In this document: piece after piece, positions 32,918-40,752 of the stretch
How the letters are laid out: every line of letters begins with the position of its first letter
How positions within the stretch are numbered: position 1 is the first letter of the stretch
Assembly (NCBI GenBank): GCA_944376715.1
Contig: CALWDO010000022.1
Location: 1-42,590, forward strand
Direction: 5' to 3'
DNA from: an uncultured Lachnoclostridium sp.
Lineage (GTDB): Bacteria > Bacillota > Clostridia > Lachnospirales > Lachnospiraceae
DNA length: 42,590 bases
The notes under the pieces: model-generated
What the model saw: the letters and a program-made list of their open reading frames with translations, nothing else
Database searches by the model: none
What the model was told of the DNA's origin: nothing
Program-made: the position numbers and the translations under genes

Positions 32918-34843
32918 ATGAAAGTAACGTTAAAAGACGGCTCCGTGAAGGAGTACGATAAGAGCATGTCCGTGTACGACATTGCGCTTGATCTGAGTGA
33001 AGGCCTGGCACGCGCGGCGTGTGCAGGAGAAATTGACGGCGAGGTGGTAGATATCCGCACTGTGGTAGACAAAGACTGCCATCTGAATATCCTGACGCTG
33101 AAGGATGAAAAAGCCCTGCCGGTACTGCGGCATACCGCCAGCCATGTGATGGCGCAGGCAGTGAAACGCCTTTATCCGGGGGTAAAACTGGCGATCGGCC
33201 CGTCTATAGCCGATGGTTTCTACTATGACATGGAGTTTGAGACCCCTCTGACTTCAGATGATTTCGGTAAGATCGAGGCGGAAATGAAAAAGATCATCAA
33301 AGAGAACCTGGAGATTGTCCGGTTCACAAAGCCGCGTGCGGAAGCGATCGCTTTTATGGAGGAGAAAGGAGAGCCGTATAAGGTAGAACTGATTCAGGAT
33401 CTGCCGGAAGATGCCGAGATCAGCTTTTATCAGCAGGGAGAATTTGTGGATCTTTGCGCGGGACCGCATCTGAAGAGTACCAAGGACGTGGGAAAAGCAT
33501 TCAAGATCATGAGCCTGGCAGGCGCTTACTGGAGGGGGGACGAGCACAATAAAATGCTCACCCGTCTGTACGCAACCGCTTTCCCGAAAAAAGAAGAGCT
33601 GGAAGCCTACATTACCATGATGGAAGAGGCAAAGAAAAGGGATCACAGAAAGCTGGGCAGAGAGCTGGGACTTTTCATGATGCATGAGGCAGGCCCCGGA
33701 TTCCCGTTCTTCCTTCCCAAAGGAATGGTCCTGAAAAATACGCTGCTGGATTATTGGAGAGAGATCCATAAAAAAGCCGGTTATGTGGAAGTGTCTACGC
33801 CGGTGATCCTGAACCGCAGTCTCTGGGAGACTTCCGGTCACTGGGATCACTATAAAAATAATATGTATACGACGGTAATCGACGGAGAGGATTACGCGAT
33901 CAAACCTATGAACTGTCCGGGCGGCGTGCTCGTGTACGCGTCCGAGCCCCGTTCTTACAGAGATCTTCCTATCCGTATGGGAGAACTGGGACTGGTACAT
34001 CGTCATGAAAAATCCGGACAGCTCCACGGACTTATGCGTGTGCGCTGCTTTACTCAGGATGATGCCCATATCTTCATGACGCCGGATCAGATCAAGGATG
34101 AGATCAAAGGCGTGGTCGCGCTGATCAATGATACTTATTCTCTGTTCGGTTTCCAGTACCATGTGGAGCTGTCCACCCGGCCGGATGATTCCATGGGAAG
34201 CGACGAAGACTGGGAGATGGCGACAGACGCGCTTAGAAACGCCCTGGATGAGCTGGAACTTCCGTATGTCGTCAATGAAGGAGACGGCGCATTCTATGGT
34301 CCGAAGATCGATTTCCATCTGGTAGACTGTATCGGCCGTACTTGGCAGTGCGGTACAATCCAGCTGGATTTCCAGCTGCCTCAGCGTTTTGAACTGGAAT
34401 ATGTGGGCGCCGATGGAGAGAAGCACCGTCCGATTATGATTCACAGAGTGGTTTTCGGATCTATTGAACGTTTTATCGGTATCCTGATCGAGCATTATGC
34501 AGGAGCATTTCCGACCTGGCTGGCGCCGGTACAGGTACGCGTACTTCCTATTTCCGAGAAGCATATGGCATACGCAAAAGAAGTGGAGAAAAAACTGAAC
34601 GACGCAGGCGTGCGCGTGGAGCTCGATGAGCGCTCTGAGAAAATCGGATATAAGATTCGTGAAGCGCAGACTGCGAAGATCCCTTATATGCTGGTAGTCG
34701 GCCAAAAAGAAGAAGAAGACGGTACAGTTGCGGTGAGAAGCCGGGCTGCCGGAGATGAGGGCGCGAAAGTACTCGATGATTTTATCGCGGATATTTTGAA
34801 AGAGATAGAAACAAAAGAGAACAGGCAGGCCCAGCAGAAATAG
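32918..34843 (+). CDS. thrS: threonyl-tRNA synthetase
   Basis: A class II synthetase charging tRNA-Thr. 641 residues: TGS domain (1-62), editing/SAD domain (HTASHVMAQAVKRL, then ~60-240), catalytic core with zinc ligand Cys in PMNCPGG, motif 2 VHRHEKSGQLHG, RVRCFTQDDAHIF and a C-terminal anticodon domain (~540-641). The start ATG at 32918 is chosen because the family begins MKVTLKDGS; an upstream ATG at 32897 is in frame with a similar ribosome site. Expression is under the T-box. Confidence 0.96.
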   Translation: MKVTLKDGSVKEYDKSMSVYDIALDLSEGLARAACAGEIDGEVVDIRTVVDKDCHLNILTLKDEKALPVLRHTASHVMAQAVKRLYPGVKLAIGPSIADGFYYDMEFETPLTSDDFGKIEAEMKKIIKENLEIVRFTKPRAEAIAFMEEKGEPYKVELIQDLPEDAEISFYQQGEFVDLCAGPHLKSTKDVGKAFKIMSLAGAYWRGDEHNKMLTRLYATAFPKKEELEAYITMMEEAKKRDHRKLGRELGLFMMHEAGPGFPFFLPKGMVLKNTLLDYWREIHKKAGYVEVSTPVILNRSLWETSGHWDHYKNNMYTTVIDGEDYAIKPMNCPGGVLVYASEPRSYRDLPIRMGELGLVHRHEKSGQLHGLMRVRCFTQDDAHIFMTPDQIKDEIKGVVALINDTYSLFGFQYHVELSTRPDDSMGSDEDWEMATDALRNALDELELPYVVNEGDGAFYGPKIDFHLVDCIGRTWQCGTIQLDFQLPQRFELEYVGADGEKHRPIMIHRVVFGSIERFIGILIEHYAGAFPTWLAPVQVRVLPISEKHMAYAKEVEKKLNDAGVRVELDERSEKIGYKIREAQTAKIPYMLVVGQKEEEDGTVAVRSRAAGDEGAKVLDDFIADILKEIETKENRQAQQK

Positions 34844-34874
34844 ATGCCAATGTTCTGCAAAGCAACAGTCAGCC

Positions 34875-34903
34875 TTGTCAATCAGATAAAAAAATGGTAT
34901 GCT
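34875..34903 (+). promoter_or_regulatory. sigma-A promoter of the NUDIX gene
   Basis: TTGTCA (34875-34880) and TATGCT (34898-34903) have a 17-base spacer. The -10 overlaps an in-frame ATG at 34899, so that ATG is not the start. Confidence 0.6.
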
Positions 34904-34946
34904 GTTAGTAGTCGAGACGACACACCATACGACAGGAGGCATTGCA

Positions 34947-35393
34947 GTGATTGAGGCAACGAGCTGCGGCGGTGTGGTTATATTTCGTGGCAAGATCCTG
35001 CTCTTGTATAAGAACTACAAGAATAAATATGAGGGCTGGGTACTGCCAAAAGGAACCGTAGAACCTGGCGAAGACTATCCTCAGACGGCAGCCCGGGAAG
35101 TCAGGGAAGAGACGGGAGTCGATGCAAGGATCGTCAAATATATCGGCAAGAGCCAGTATTCCTTCACTGTACCAGAGGATGTAGTGGAAAAGGATGTACA
35201 CTGGTTTCTGATGATATCAGACAGTTATTACAGTAAGCCACAGCGCGAAGAATACTTTGTAGATTCTGGGTATTACAAATACCATGAGGCGTATCATCTG
35301 TTGAAGTTTCCAAATGAGAAACAGATTCTGGAAAAAGCGTATAACGAGTATATCGAAATGAAGAAAAATAATCTTTGGGGAAATCACAGATGA
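34947..35393 (+). CDS. NUDIX hydrolase
   Basis: A 148-residue protein with a complete Nudix box GX5EX7REUXEEXGU in GTVEPGEDYPQTAAREVREETGVD (about residues 38-60). It hydrolyses a nucleoside diphosphate linked to another moiety, probably house-cleaning or a dinucleotide; the substrate is unclear. The start is GTG 34947, seven bases after AGGAGG; an in-frame ATG at 34899 lies in the promoter -10. A strong terminator follows at 35398. Confidence 0.92.
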   Translation: MIEATSCGGVVIFRGKILLLYKNYKNKYEGWVLPKGTVEPGEDYPQTAAREVREETGVDARIVKYIGKSQYSFTVPEDVVEKDVHWFLMISDSYYSKPQREEYFVDSGYYKYHEAYHLLKFPNEKQILEKAYNEYIEMKKNNLWGNHR

Positions 35394-35397
35394 GAAA

Positions 35398-35427
35398 AGA
35401 GGTTGTTGGAAACAGCAGCCTCTTTTT
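35398..35427 (+). terminator. intrinsic terminator after the NUDIX gene
   Basis: An 11-bp stem (AGAGGTTGTTG with CAGCAGCCTCT, two G-U pairs), GAAA tetraloop, then TTTT. It sits five bases after the stop. Confidence 0.8.
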
Positions 35428-35444
35428 CAGAAAAGGATGGAAAA

Positions 35445-35774
35445 ATGAGATGGTATCGGGAACTGTATCTGGGCCCCACTGCGTCCCGGCATATTCACGG
35501 GATCCGCGAAAAGGCCGTAGAGGGCCGGATTATGGCAGGCGTATATTATATTACCCCTTCGTCGGCCGGAGAGGGTCTTTTGGATATATATCATAACGGG
35601 ATGTTGAAGCAGCCGTTGTTTTCGCATCTGCAGTGTACAGATATTGTAGGCGTGGCATATGGAAAGCCGGAAGCGGCGGAGCTGGTCCGGGTAATCATAG
35701 AAGATATCTACCGGAAAACCGGAGGACTGGATGTCCGAAATTATTTCAAAGATCAGGATTTTGGGGAATACTAA
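35445..35774 (+). CDS. conserved protein of unknown function, 109 aa
   Basis: I cannot assign a family. The protein starts MRWYRELYLGPTASRHIHGI and contains IMAGVYYITPSSAGEGLLDIYH and TDIVGVAYGKPEAAELVRVIIEDIY. The latter half looks like an alpha/beta domain. No membrane helix or cysteine cluster. The ATG at 35445 follows AAAAGGATGG. Its stop is shared with the DUF2953 start (TAATG), so it probably belongs to that sporulation-linked operon. The sequence between 35427 and the start holds no other element. Confidence 0.7.
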   Translation: MRWYRELYLGPTASRHIHGIREKAVEGRIMAGVYYITPSSAGEGLLDIYHNGMLKQPLFSHLQCTDIVGVAYGKPEAAELVRVIIEDIYRKTGGLDVRNYFKDQDFGEY

Positions 35775-36724
35775 TGGTGCATATCATACTGTTGATTTTT
35801 AAAATAGCGGGGATTGTGCTTCTGTCTCTTCTGGGGATTGTGCTTCTGCTTCTTGGGGCGCTGCTGTTCGTGCCCGTCACATACCGGGTATATGCGAAAA
35901 AAGAAGAAAAGACCATAGTCCATGCTGTGGGCGGCTGGATGTTCCGGATGCTGTCGGTTCATTACAGGCTGGATGAAAACGGACAGGATATAGTACTTCG
36001 GATTTTGGGGATTCCTGTATACCGTCCGGGAGCGGAAAACCAACCGGGCAGATCTTCCCGAAAGAAGAAAAAACAAAAGAGACAAAAAAGAGCAGCTTCG
36101 CCGCGTAAACAGCCGTCAGAGCAAAAGTCAAAGCCCGCCGAGGAGCAACAGTCGGAGCAACAGTCAGAAACTGTTATTGAACAGGTGTTGGAGAATAGGC
36201 CAGGATCGGCGCCGGCAGCCGTGTCCGGACCGAAACGTGCGGAGGACACGGATAAGAAAGGAGTTTTTGCCAGACTTGTCTATGCAATCCGAAGGATCTG
36301 TGATAGAATCAAATCTATATGGAATGCGTGCAGAAAAATTCCGCATACGATCCGGTCCCTGCTGGATCGAAAAGACCAGCTGCTGGAATTCTGGGATCTG
36401 GAAGAACACCGGAGAGCAAGAGAAGCGCTTTGGAAAGAATTCCTCTATCTGAGAGACAAAATCCGTCCCAGAAAAATCCGCGGACATATCCATTTTGGAT
36501 TTGAAGACCCGGCTATGACCGGGATCTGTATGGGGGCAGCCAGCGTTCTTTACGCATGGTATCCGGAAAAATTTGAACTGAGACCGGATTTTGACCGGCA
36601 GATTCTGGAGGGAGAGATATTTTTCCGTGGAAAACTTCGGCTTTACGTCCTGTTGCTGATCGGCCTGCGAATCTGGTTTAACCAGGATATCCGTCTGATG
36701 TATGCGCACTGGAAAGAATTATAG
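35774..36724 (+). CDS. DUF2953 domain-containing membrane protein
   Basis: A 316-residue protein with two hydrophobic N-terminal segments in one stretch (~3-32, ILLIFKIAGIVLLSLLGIVLL), a lysine/glutamine/serine-rich linker (~95-170, many KKK and PAEEQQ runs), and the C-terminal DUF2953 region with GFEDPAMTGICMGAASVLYAWYP and ending IRLMYAHWKEL. It is paired with ytfJ, as in B. subtilis ytfI-ytfJ, so a sporulation role is likely. It begins at ATG 35774, overlapping the upstream stop by one base. Confidence 0.85.
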   Translation: MVHIILLIFKIAGIVLLSLLGIVLLLLGALLFVPVTYRVYAKKEEKTIVHAVGGWMFRMLSVHYRLDENGQDIVLRILGIPVYRPGAENQPGRSSRKKKKQKRQKRAASPRKQPSEQKSKPAEEQQSEQQSETVIEQVLENRPGSAPAAVSGPKRAEDTDKKGVFARLVYAIRRICDRIKSIWNACRKIPHTIRSLLDRKDQLLEFWDLEEHRRAREALWKEFLYLRDKIRPRKIRGHIHFGFEDPAMTGICMGAASVLYAWYPEKFELRPDFDRQILEGEIFFRGKLRLYVLLLIGLRIWFNQDIRLMYAHWKEL

Positions 36725-36733
36725 GAGGTTCTT

Positions 36734-37135
36734 ATGAGCGAAAAGAGCATGAACAACAATTTTGAATCTACAGTATCCTCTCTGTTCAACGGGATGGATC
36801 ATTTTATCTCCAGCAAGACAGTGGTAGGAGATGCCATCACAGTGGGGAATACCATCATACTTCCTCTGGTGGACGTCACCTTCGGAGTAGGCGCGGGAGC
36901 CGCGTCCAGTGATAAAAAGAATAACGGAGGCGGAGGCCTGGGAGGAAAGATCTCCCCCAGCGCCGTACTGGTAATCAAAGACGGCAATATCCGTCTGGTT
37001 AACGTCAAGAATCAGGACGCAGTGACCAAGGTGCTGGATATGATCCCGGATTTTGTGGACAAATTCACTTCGGGAAAGAAGTCAGATCCGGAAGTGGACA
37101 AGGCGGTAGATGACATTCTGCACGGAGAAGATTAA
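36734..37135 (+). CDS. ytfJ: GerW/YtfJ family sporulation protein
   Basis: A 133-residue protein of the GerW/YtfJ family, needed for normal spore germination response to L-alanine in B. subtilis. The conserved core runs TVVGDAITVGNTIILPLVDVTFGVGAG, then a Gly-rich stretch NNGGGGLGGKISPSAVLVIK. The ATG at 36734 follows AGGAGG. It is the last gene of a likely operon with DUF2953. Confidence 0.93.
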   Translation: MSEKSMNNNFESTVSSLFNGMDHFISSKTVVGDAITVGNTIILPLVDVTFGVGAGAASSDKKNNGGGGLGGKISPSAVLVIKDGNIRLVNVKNQDAVTKVLDMIPDFVDKFTSGKKSDPEVDKAVDDILHGED

Positions 37136-37234
37136 CGATCTGTTAAGAAATATATAAATGCATAAAAACAGTTGCACACTTTAACTATAGATGATATCGT
37201 TGATTCAACAATTATATACAAAGGAGATTGTGTT

Positions 37235-37576
37235 ATGTGGAAACAACGGAGTGTTGCACTGGGGCTTGTATTTAGTATTATTACCTGCGGCATCTACGGG
37301 CTGTATTGGATGGTATGTCTGACCGAGGATACTAATACAGCGGCGGGAGAAACAGGAACGTCAGGTGTGATGGCGCTGATCTTTACCATTATCACCTGCG
37401 GTATCTATGGATTGTACTGGGCATACAGATGCGGGGAAAAACTGGATAAGGCGAAGACTGTGAGAGGAATACCGGCTTCTAATGGAGGGGTGCTTTATCT
37501 GATCCTGTATATCTTCGGCGGTGTGATCGCGTATGCGCTGATCCAGCATGAGTTGAACAAACTGGCGGAAGCGTGA
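37235..37576 (+). CDS. DUF4234 domain-containing membrane protein
   Basis: A 113-residue membrane protein. Two internal repeats FSIITCGIYGLYWM and FTIITCGIYGLYWA (about residues 11-24 and 47-60) with an acidic loop between them are typical of DUF4234. The ATG at 37235 follows AAAGGAGA; the frame to 37172 is non-coding in appearance. It overlaps the next gene by one base. Function unknown. Confidence 0.85.
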   Translation: MWKQRSVALGLVFSIITCGIYGLYWMVCLTEDTNTAAGETGTSGVMALIFTIITCGIYGLYWAYRCGEKLDKAKTVRGIPASNGGVLYLILYIFGGVIAYALIQHELNKLAEA

Positions 37577-37953
37577 TGATTTATAAGAGAGGACTGAAAG
37601 TTCTGGCTGTGTTTGCGCTTTCAGCCGGATATTATCTGTTCCTGAGATATACCGGAGTGGGCATTCCCTGTCTGTTCCGGTACTTTTTTCATATGGAATG
37701 TCCTGGATGCGGCGTCAGCCGCATGATTCTTGCCATATCCAGAGGGGAATTCAGAGAAGCATTTTTATCCCACCCGGTATTGTTCTGCTGGAGCCCGTTT
37801 TTGCTGTGGATCATTGTAAAGAATATCGCTGCATATTTGTACGGAAAGCCGGTTTCCCTGCATAAATGGGAACAGGCGGGAATGATTTTGCTTTTGATAT
37901 CCTTGGCAGGTTTTTTCGTGTGGAGAAATCATTTATTGTATTTCTTAGGATAA
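37576..37953 (+). CDS. DUF2752 domain-containing membrane protein
   Basis: A 125-residue protein with three membrane helices and the family motif CPGCGVSRM at about residue 43. Its start is ATG 37576 overlapping the DUF4234 stop (ATGATG); a GTG at 37573 would add one residue. DUF2752 genes often follow DUF4234 genes, and the pair is transcribed together. The cysteine pair could hold metal or form a disulfide. Function unknown. Confidence 0.88.
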   Translation: MIYKRGLKVLAVFALSAGYYLFLRYTGVGIPCLFRYFFHMECPGCGVSRMILAISRGEFREAFLSHPVLFCWSPFLLWIIVKNIAAYLYGKPVSLHKWEQAGMILLLISLAGFFVWRNHLLYFLG

Positions 37954-38000
37954 CAGAATGAAAGTTCGTCCATATTTCGTCAAAAATATGAAAATTTTAC

Positions 38001-38029
38001 TTGCAAATCGGATGAACTTCTGATAGAAT
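38001..38029 (+). promoter_or_regulatory. sigma-A promoter of rpmB
   Basis: TTGCAA (38001-38006) and TAGAAT (38024-38029) have a 17-base spacer. The -10 lies inside an inverted repeat, AACTTCTG (38015-38022) and CAGAAGTT (38032-38039). Confidence 0.75.
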
Positions 38030-38080
38030 AACAGAAGTTGTGAGTCTGCAAGGCTCAAATAAGCCTAAGGAGGTGCAATG

Positions 38081-38266
38081 ATGGCTAAGTGTGCAGTTTG
38101 TGACAAGAGTGTTCACTTTGGAAACAATGTGAGTCATTCCCATAGAAGATCCAACAAAATGTGGAGATCCAACGTGAAGTCCGTGAAAGTGAAAGTGAAC
38201 GGCGGAGCAAAGAAAATGTATGTATGCACTTCTTGCTTAAAATCCGGTAAAGTAGAGAGAGCTTAA
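38081..38266 (+). CDS. rpmB: 50S ribosomal protein L28
   Basis: A 61-residue ribosomal protein of the large subunit, zinc-binding form: CAVCDK at residues 3-8 and CTSCLKSG near the C-terminus give a CxxC...CxxC set. The start is ATG 38081 seven bases after AAGGAGG; an immediately preceding ATG at 38078 is too close. A short AGGCT/AGCCT hairpin (38051-38066) lies in the leader. It is followed by a strong terminator. Confidence 0.96.
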   Translation: MAKCAVCDKSVHFGNNVSHSHRRSNKMWRSNVKSVKVKVNGGAKKMYVCTSCLKSGKVERA

Positions 38267-38296
38267 CCGGCTGTGATATGATCGAAGATGCAGGGT

Positions 38297-38329
38297 GGAG
38301 CTGCCGCGTATGCGGTGGCTCCGCTTTTT
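38297..38329 (+). terminator. intrinsic terminator after rpmB
   Basis: GGAGCTGCCGC (38297-38307) pairs with GCGGTGGCTCC (38312-38322), two of the pairs being G-U, with loop GTAT, and is followed by GCTTTTT. Confidence 0.85.
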
Positions 38330-38348
38330 ATACCCGCTGCCCGGCTGC

Positions 38349-38495
38349 TCAGCAGCTGAAATAACAAAGATATCCGCAGATCAAAAAGACAGCGGAGAGC
38401 AGAATCCGGATAAAGAAGTTTTCTTCCGGAAGAAACAGTGTGAGAAAAATACCGAGTCCGATCCAGAACAGGACAAACCCTACCGTTTTTTTCAT
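38349..38495 (-). CDS. small membrane protein, 48 aa
   Basis: On the minus strand between rpmB and yloU, an ATG at 38495 opens a 48-codon frame ending at 38349: it begins MKKTVGFVLFWIGLGIFLTL and ends YLCYFSC. It has two hydrophobic helices (about 5-22 and 31-46) joined by LPEENFFIR. A plausible promoter lies at 38548-38520 (TTTTCA, 17 bases, TAGAAT on the minus strand), while the ribosome site is weak. This accounts for most of the 360-base gap. I do not recognise the family; the hairpin-of-two-helices pattern with positive N-terminus argues for a real protein. Confidence 0.6.
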   Translation of the reverse strand: MKKTVGFVLFWIGLGIFLTLFLPEENFFIRILLSAVFLICGYLCYFSC

Positions 38496-38627
38496 AATTG
38501 CTTTACCGTCCTGTCTTTTATTCTAAATATATGCAGGAAAAATGAAAAAAGCAAAATTTTATTTCTTTTTTACAGTTATTAGGGTATAATAAATATTGAT
38601 TATGCAGATTAGCTGGGAGGTATTTGT

Positions 38628-38984
38628 ATGCAGGGACAGATTAATACAGACCTTGGAAGTATTTTGATTGACGCCGACGTGGTTGCCACTTATGCGGGTT
38701 CTGTGGCGCTTGGCTGCACTGGCATCGTTGGAATGGCATCGTTGGATATGCGCGACGGGATCATGAAACTGTTGAAAAAAGACAGTATAAAAAGGGGTAT
38801 CGAAGTCGCGATCGAAGACAATGAGATTTATCTGGCATTTCATGTCATTGTGGCTTACGGGGTGAATATTCCGGTGGTTTCTGAAAATCTGATTGATTCC
38901 GTGAAATATCAGGTAGAAGAATTTACCGGTATGAAGATCGGCAAGATCGACATCTTCGTGGAAGGTGTAAGAGTGATAGATTAG
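38628..38984 (+). CDS. yloU: Asp23/Gls24 (DUF322) family protein
   Basis: A 118-residue protein of the Asp23/Gls24 family (YloU), beginning LGSILIDADVVATYAGSVALGCTGIVGMAS and containing IEDNEIYLAFHVIVAYGVNIPVV. Membrane-associated stress-related proteins are known in this family. ATG at 38628 follows GGGAGG. It is directly upstream of the fatty-acid kinase, as yloU-yloV in B. subtilis. The preceding TATAAT at 38585-38590 is the likely -10. Confidence 0.94.
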   Translation: MQGQINTDLGSILIDADVVATYAGSVALGCTGIVGMASLDMRDGIMKLLKKDSIKRGIEVAIEDNEIYLAFHVIVAYGVNIPVVSENLIDSVKYQVEEFTGMKIGKIDIFVEGVRVID

Positions 38985-39002
38985 TGAGGGAGGATCTTAA
39001 TT

Positions 39003-40679
39003 GTGATTAAGACGATCGATGCCCGGATGATCGCGAAGATGTTTCTGGGCGGTGCAAAAAATCTGGAATCAAAAAAAGAATGGATTAATGAATTAAATGT
39101 ATTTCCAGTGCCGGACGGAGACACGGGAACCAATATGACGCTGACGATCACTGCCGCAGCGGCAGAAGTAAATGCTTTGCCGGATCTGAATATGGAGAGC
39201 CTTTCCAAGTGCATCTCTTCAGGATCTCTGCGCGGTGCGAGAGGCAATTCCGGCGTGATCCTTTCTCAGCTGCTCCGTGGGTTTACCAAAGGGATTAAAG
39301 AGCATGACGAGCTGGATGTGATCGATCTGGCAAACGCCATGCAGAAAGCGGTGGAGACGGCATACAAGGCGGTGATGAAGCCGAAGGAAGGAACAATCCT
39401 GACTGTGGCAAAAGGCGCCGCCAATAAAGCTGCTGAATTAGCGCAGACAGAGGAAGACATTGAAGAATTCTGTATACAGATTCTGGCAGAAGCAGAGTCG
39501 GTTCTGCAAAAAACGCCGGACATGCTCCCGGTCCTGAAAGAAGCAGGCGTGGTGGATTCCGGCGGACAGGGACTGGTAGAAGTACTGCGCGGAGCACTGG
39601 ATGCGCTTCAGGGAAAAGAGATCGACTATGCATTTGAAGCTCCTAAAAAAGAAAGCGCAGTGAAGATCAGCCCGCAGACGGAAGCGGATATCAAATTTGG
39701 ATATTGTACAGAGTTCATCATCATGCTTGAGAAACCTTTTGATGAGAAGACAGAGATGGATTTTAAAGGATTCCTGGAATCCATCGGCGACTCGATCGTA
39801 GTCGTGGCCGACGATGATATCGTCAAGGTGCACGTACATACGAACGATCCCGGACTGGCCATCCAGCGGGCGCTTCAGTATGGCGGGCTGTCACGCATGA
39901 AGATCGACAATATGCGTTTGGAACATGAAGAAAAGCTGATCAAGGATGCTTCCAGGATCGCAGCAGAGGATAAGAAAAAGAAGGAAGAGTCTATCGTCGC
40001 ACCGGAGAAAGGGCCGCACAAAGAGATGGGATTTATTGCTGTGTCGGCAGGCAAGGGTCTTGGTGAAATCTTCCAGAGCCTGGGCGTGGACTACCTGATC
40101 GAGGGCGGTCAGACTATGAATCCCAGTACTGAAGATATGCTGGAAGCGATCAGCCAGGTAAACGCGGATAATATCTTCATTCTTCCTAATAATAAGAATA
40201 TTATCCTGGCAGCCAATCAGGCCGGGTATCTGACCAAAGATAAGAAGATCTACGTGATTCCTACCAAGACGGTTCCGCAGGGTATCACTGCCATGATCAA
40301 TTATATTCCGGAAGAGACACCGGAACAGAACGAGGCCCGTATGCAGAGTGAGATTCTGAACGTGAAGACCGGTCAGGTGACTTATGCGGTGCGGGATACG
40401 AAGATTGATGAGAAAGAGATCCATGAAGGAGATATCATGGGGATCGGAGACGCAGGGATTCTCTCAGTAGGAAAAGATATTGTGGATACGGCTCTGGATA
40501 TGCTGGATCAGATGGTAGACGACGAGACAGAGATTATCAGCGTTTACTATGGTGCAGAAGTAGAAGAGTCCCAGGCGAAAGAGCTGGGACGCAGGGCAGG
40601 AGAGAGATATCCTCATGCGGAGGTAGAAGTGCATAATGGCGGGCAGCCTGTCTACTATTATGTAATATCAGCAGAATAA
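39003..40679 (+). CDS. fakA: fatty-acid kinase FakA (DAK2 domain)
   Basis: It phosphorylates fatty acids held by FakB/DegV proteins, allowing incorporation into phospholipid. 558 residues: the N-terminal DAK2/DhaL kinase domain (~1-200) has VFPVPDGDTGTNMTLT and GARGNSGVILSQLLRG; the C-terminal domain (~220-558) is the YloV/FakA type. The start is GTG 39003 after GGGAGG. A DegV gene (12143-13030) lies in the same window, and the neighbours yloU and recG keep the Firmicutes order. Confidence 0.94.
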   Translation: MIKTIDARMIAKMFLGGAKNLESKKEWINELNVFPVPDGDTGTNMTLTITAAAAEVNALPDLNMESLSKCISSGSLRGARGNSGVILSQLLRGFTKGIKEHDELDVIDLANAMQKAVETAYKAVMKPKEGTILTVAKGAANKAAELAQTEEDIEEFCIQILAEAESVLQKTPDMLPVLKEAGVVDSGGQGLVEVLRGALDALQGKEIDYAFEAPKKESAVKISPQTEADIKFGYCTEFIIMLEKPFDEKTEMDFKGFLESIGDSIVVVADDDIVKVHVHTNDPGLAIQRALQYGGLSRMKIDNMRLEHEEKLIKDASRIAAEDKKKKEESIVAPEKGPHKEMGFIAVSAGKGLGEIFQSLGVDYLIEGGQTMNPSTEDMLEAISQVNADNIFILPNNKNIILAANQAGYLTKDKKIYVIPTKTVPQGITAMINYIPEETPEQNEARMQSEILNVKTGQVTYAVRDTKIDEKEIHEGDIMGIGDAGILSVGKDIVDTALDMLDQMVDDETEIISVYYGAEVEESQAKELGRRAGERYPHAEVEVHNGGQPVYYYVISAE

Positions 40680-40692
40680 CCGATGGAATGAG

Positions 40693-40739
40693 AAAGGCGC
40701 AAAGATCCCACGTGTATGCGTGGTGTCCTGCGCCTTTTT
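40693..40739 (+). terminator. intrinsic terminator after fakA
   Basis: AAAGGCGCA (40693-40701) pairs with TGCGCCTTT (40729-40737), with an inner CCACG/CGTGG stem, and ends in TTTTT. recG begins just 13 bases later, so it must use its own promoter or read-through. Confidence 0.8.
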
Positions 40740-40752
40740 AAGTGGAGGAATT

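Noticed and set aside
34899-34946. ATG at 34899 as the NUDIX start
   Set aside because: It overlaps the -10 hexamer and lacks a ribosome site, whereas GTG 34947 follows AGGAGG.
33254-34993. Long open frame of 579 codons on the minus strand over thrS
   Set aside because: It lies entirely antisense to an unmistakable thrS, with no family resemblance or ribosome site; it is a consequence of codon bias.
38295-38582. 95-codon plus-strand frame between rpmB and yloU
   Set aside because: It includes the rpmB terminator, has no ribosome site, and reads as charged low-complexity sequence; the minus-strand 48-codon frame fits better.
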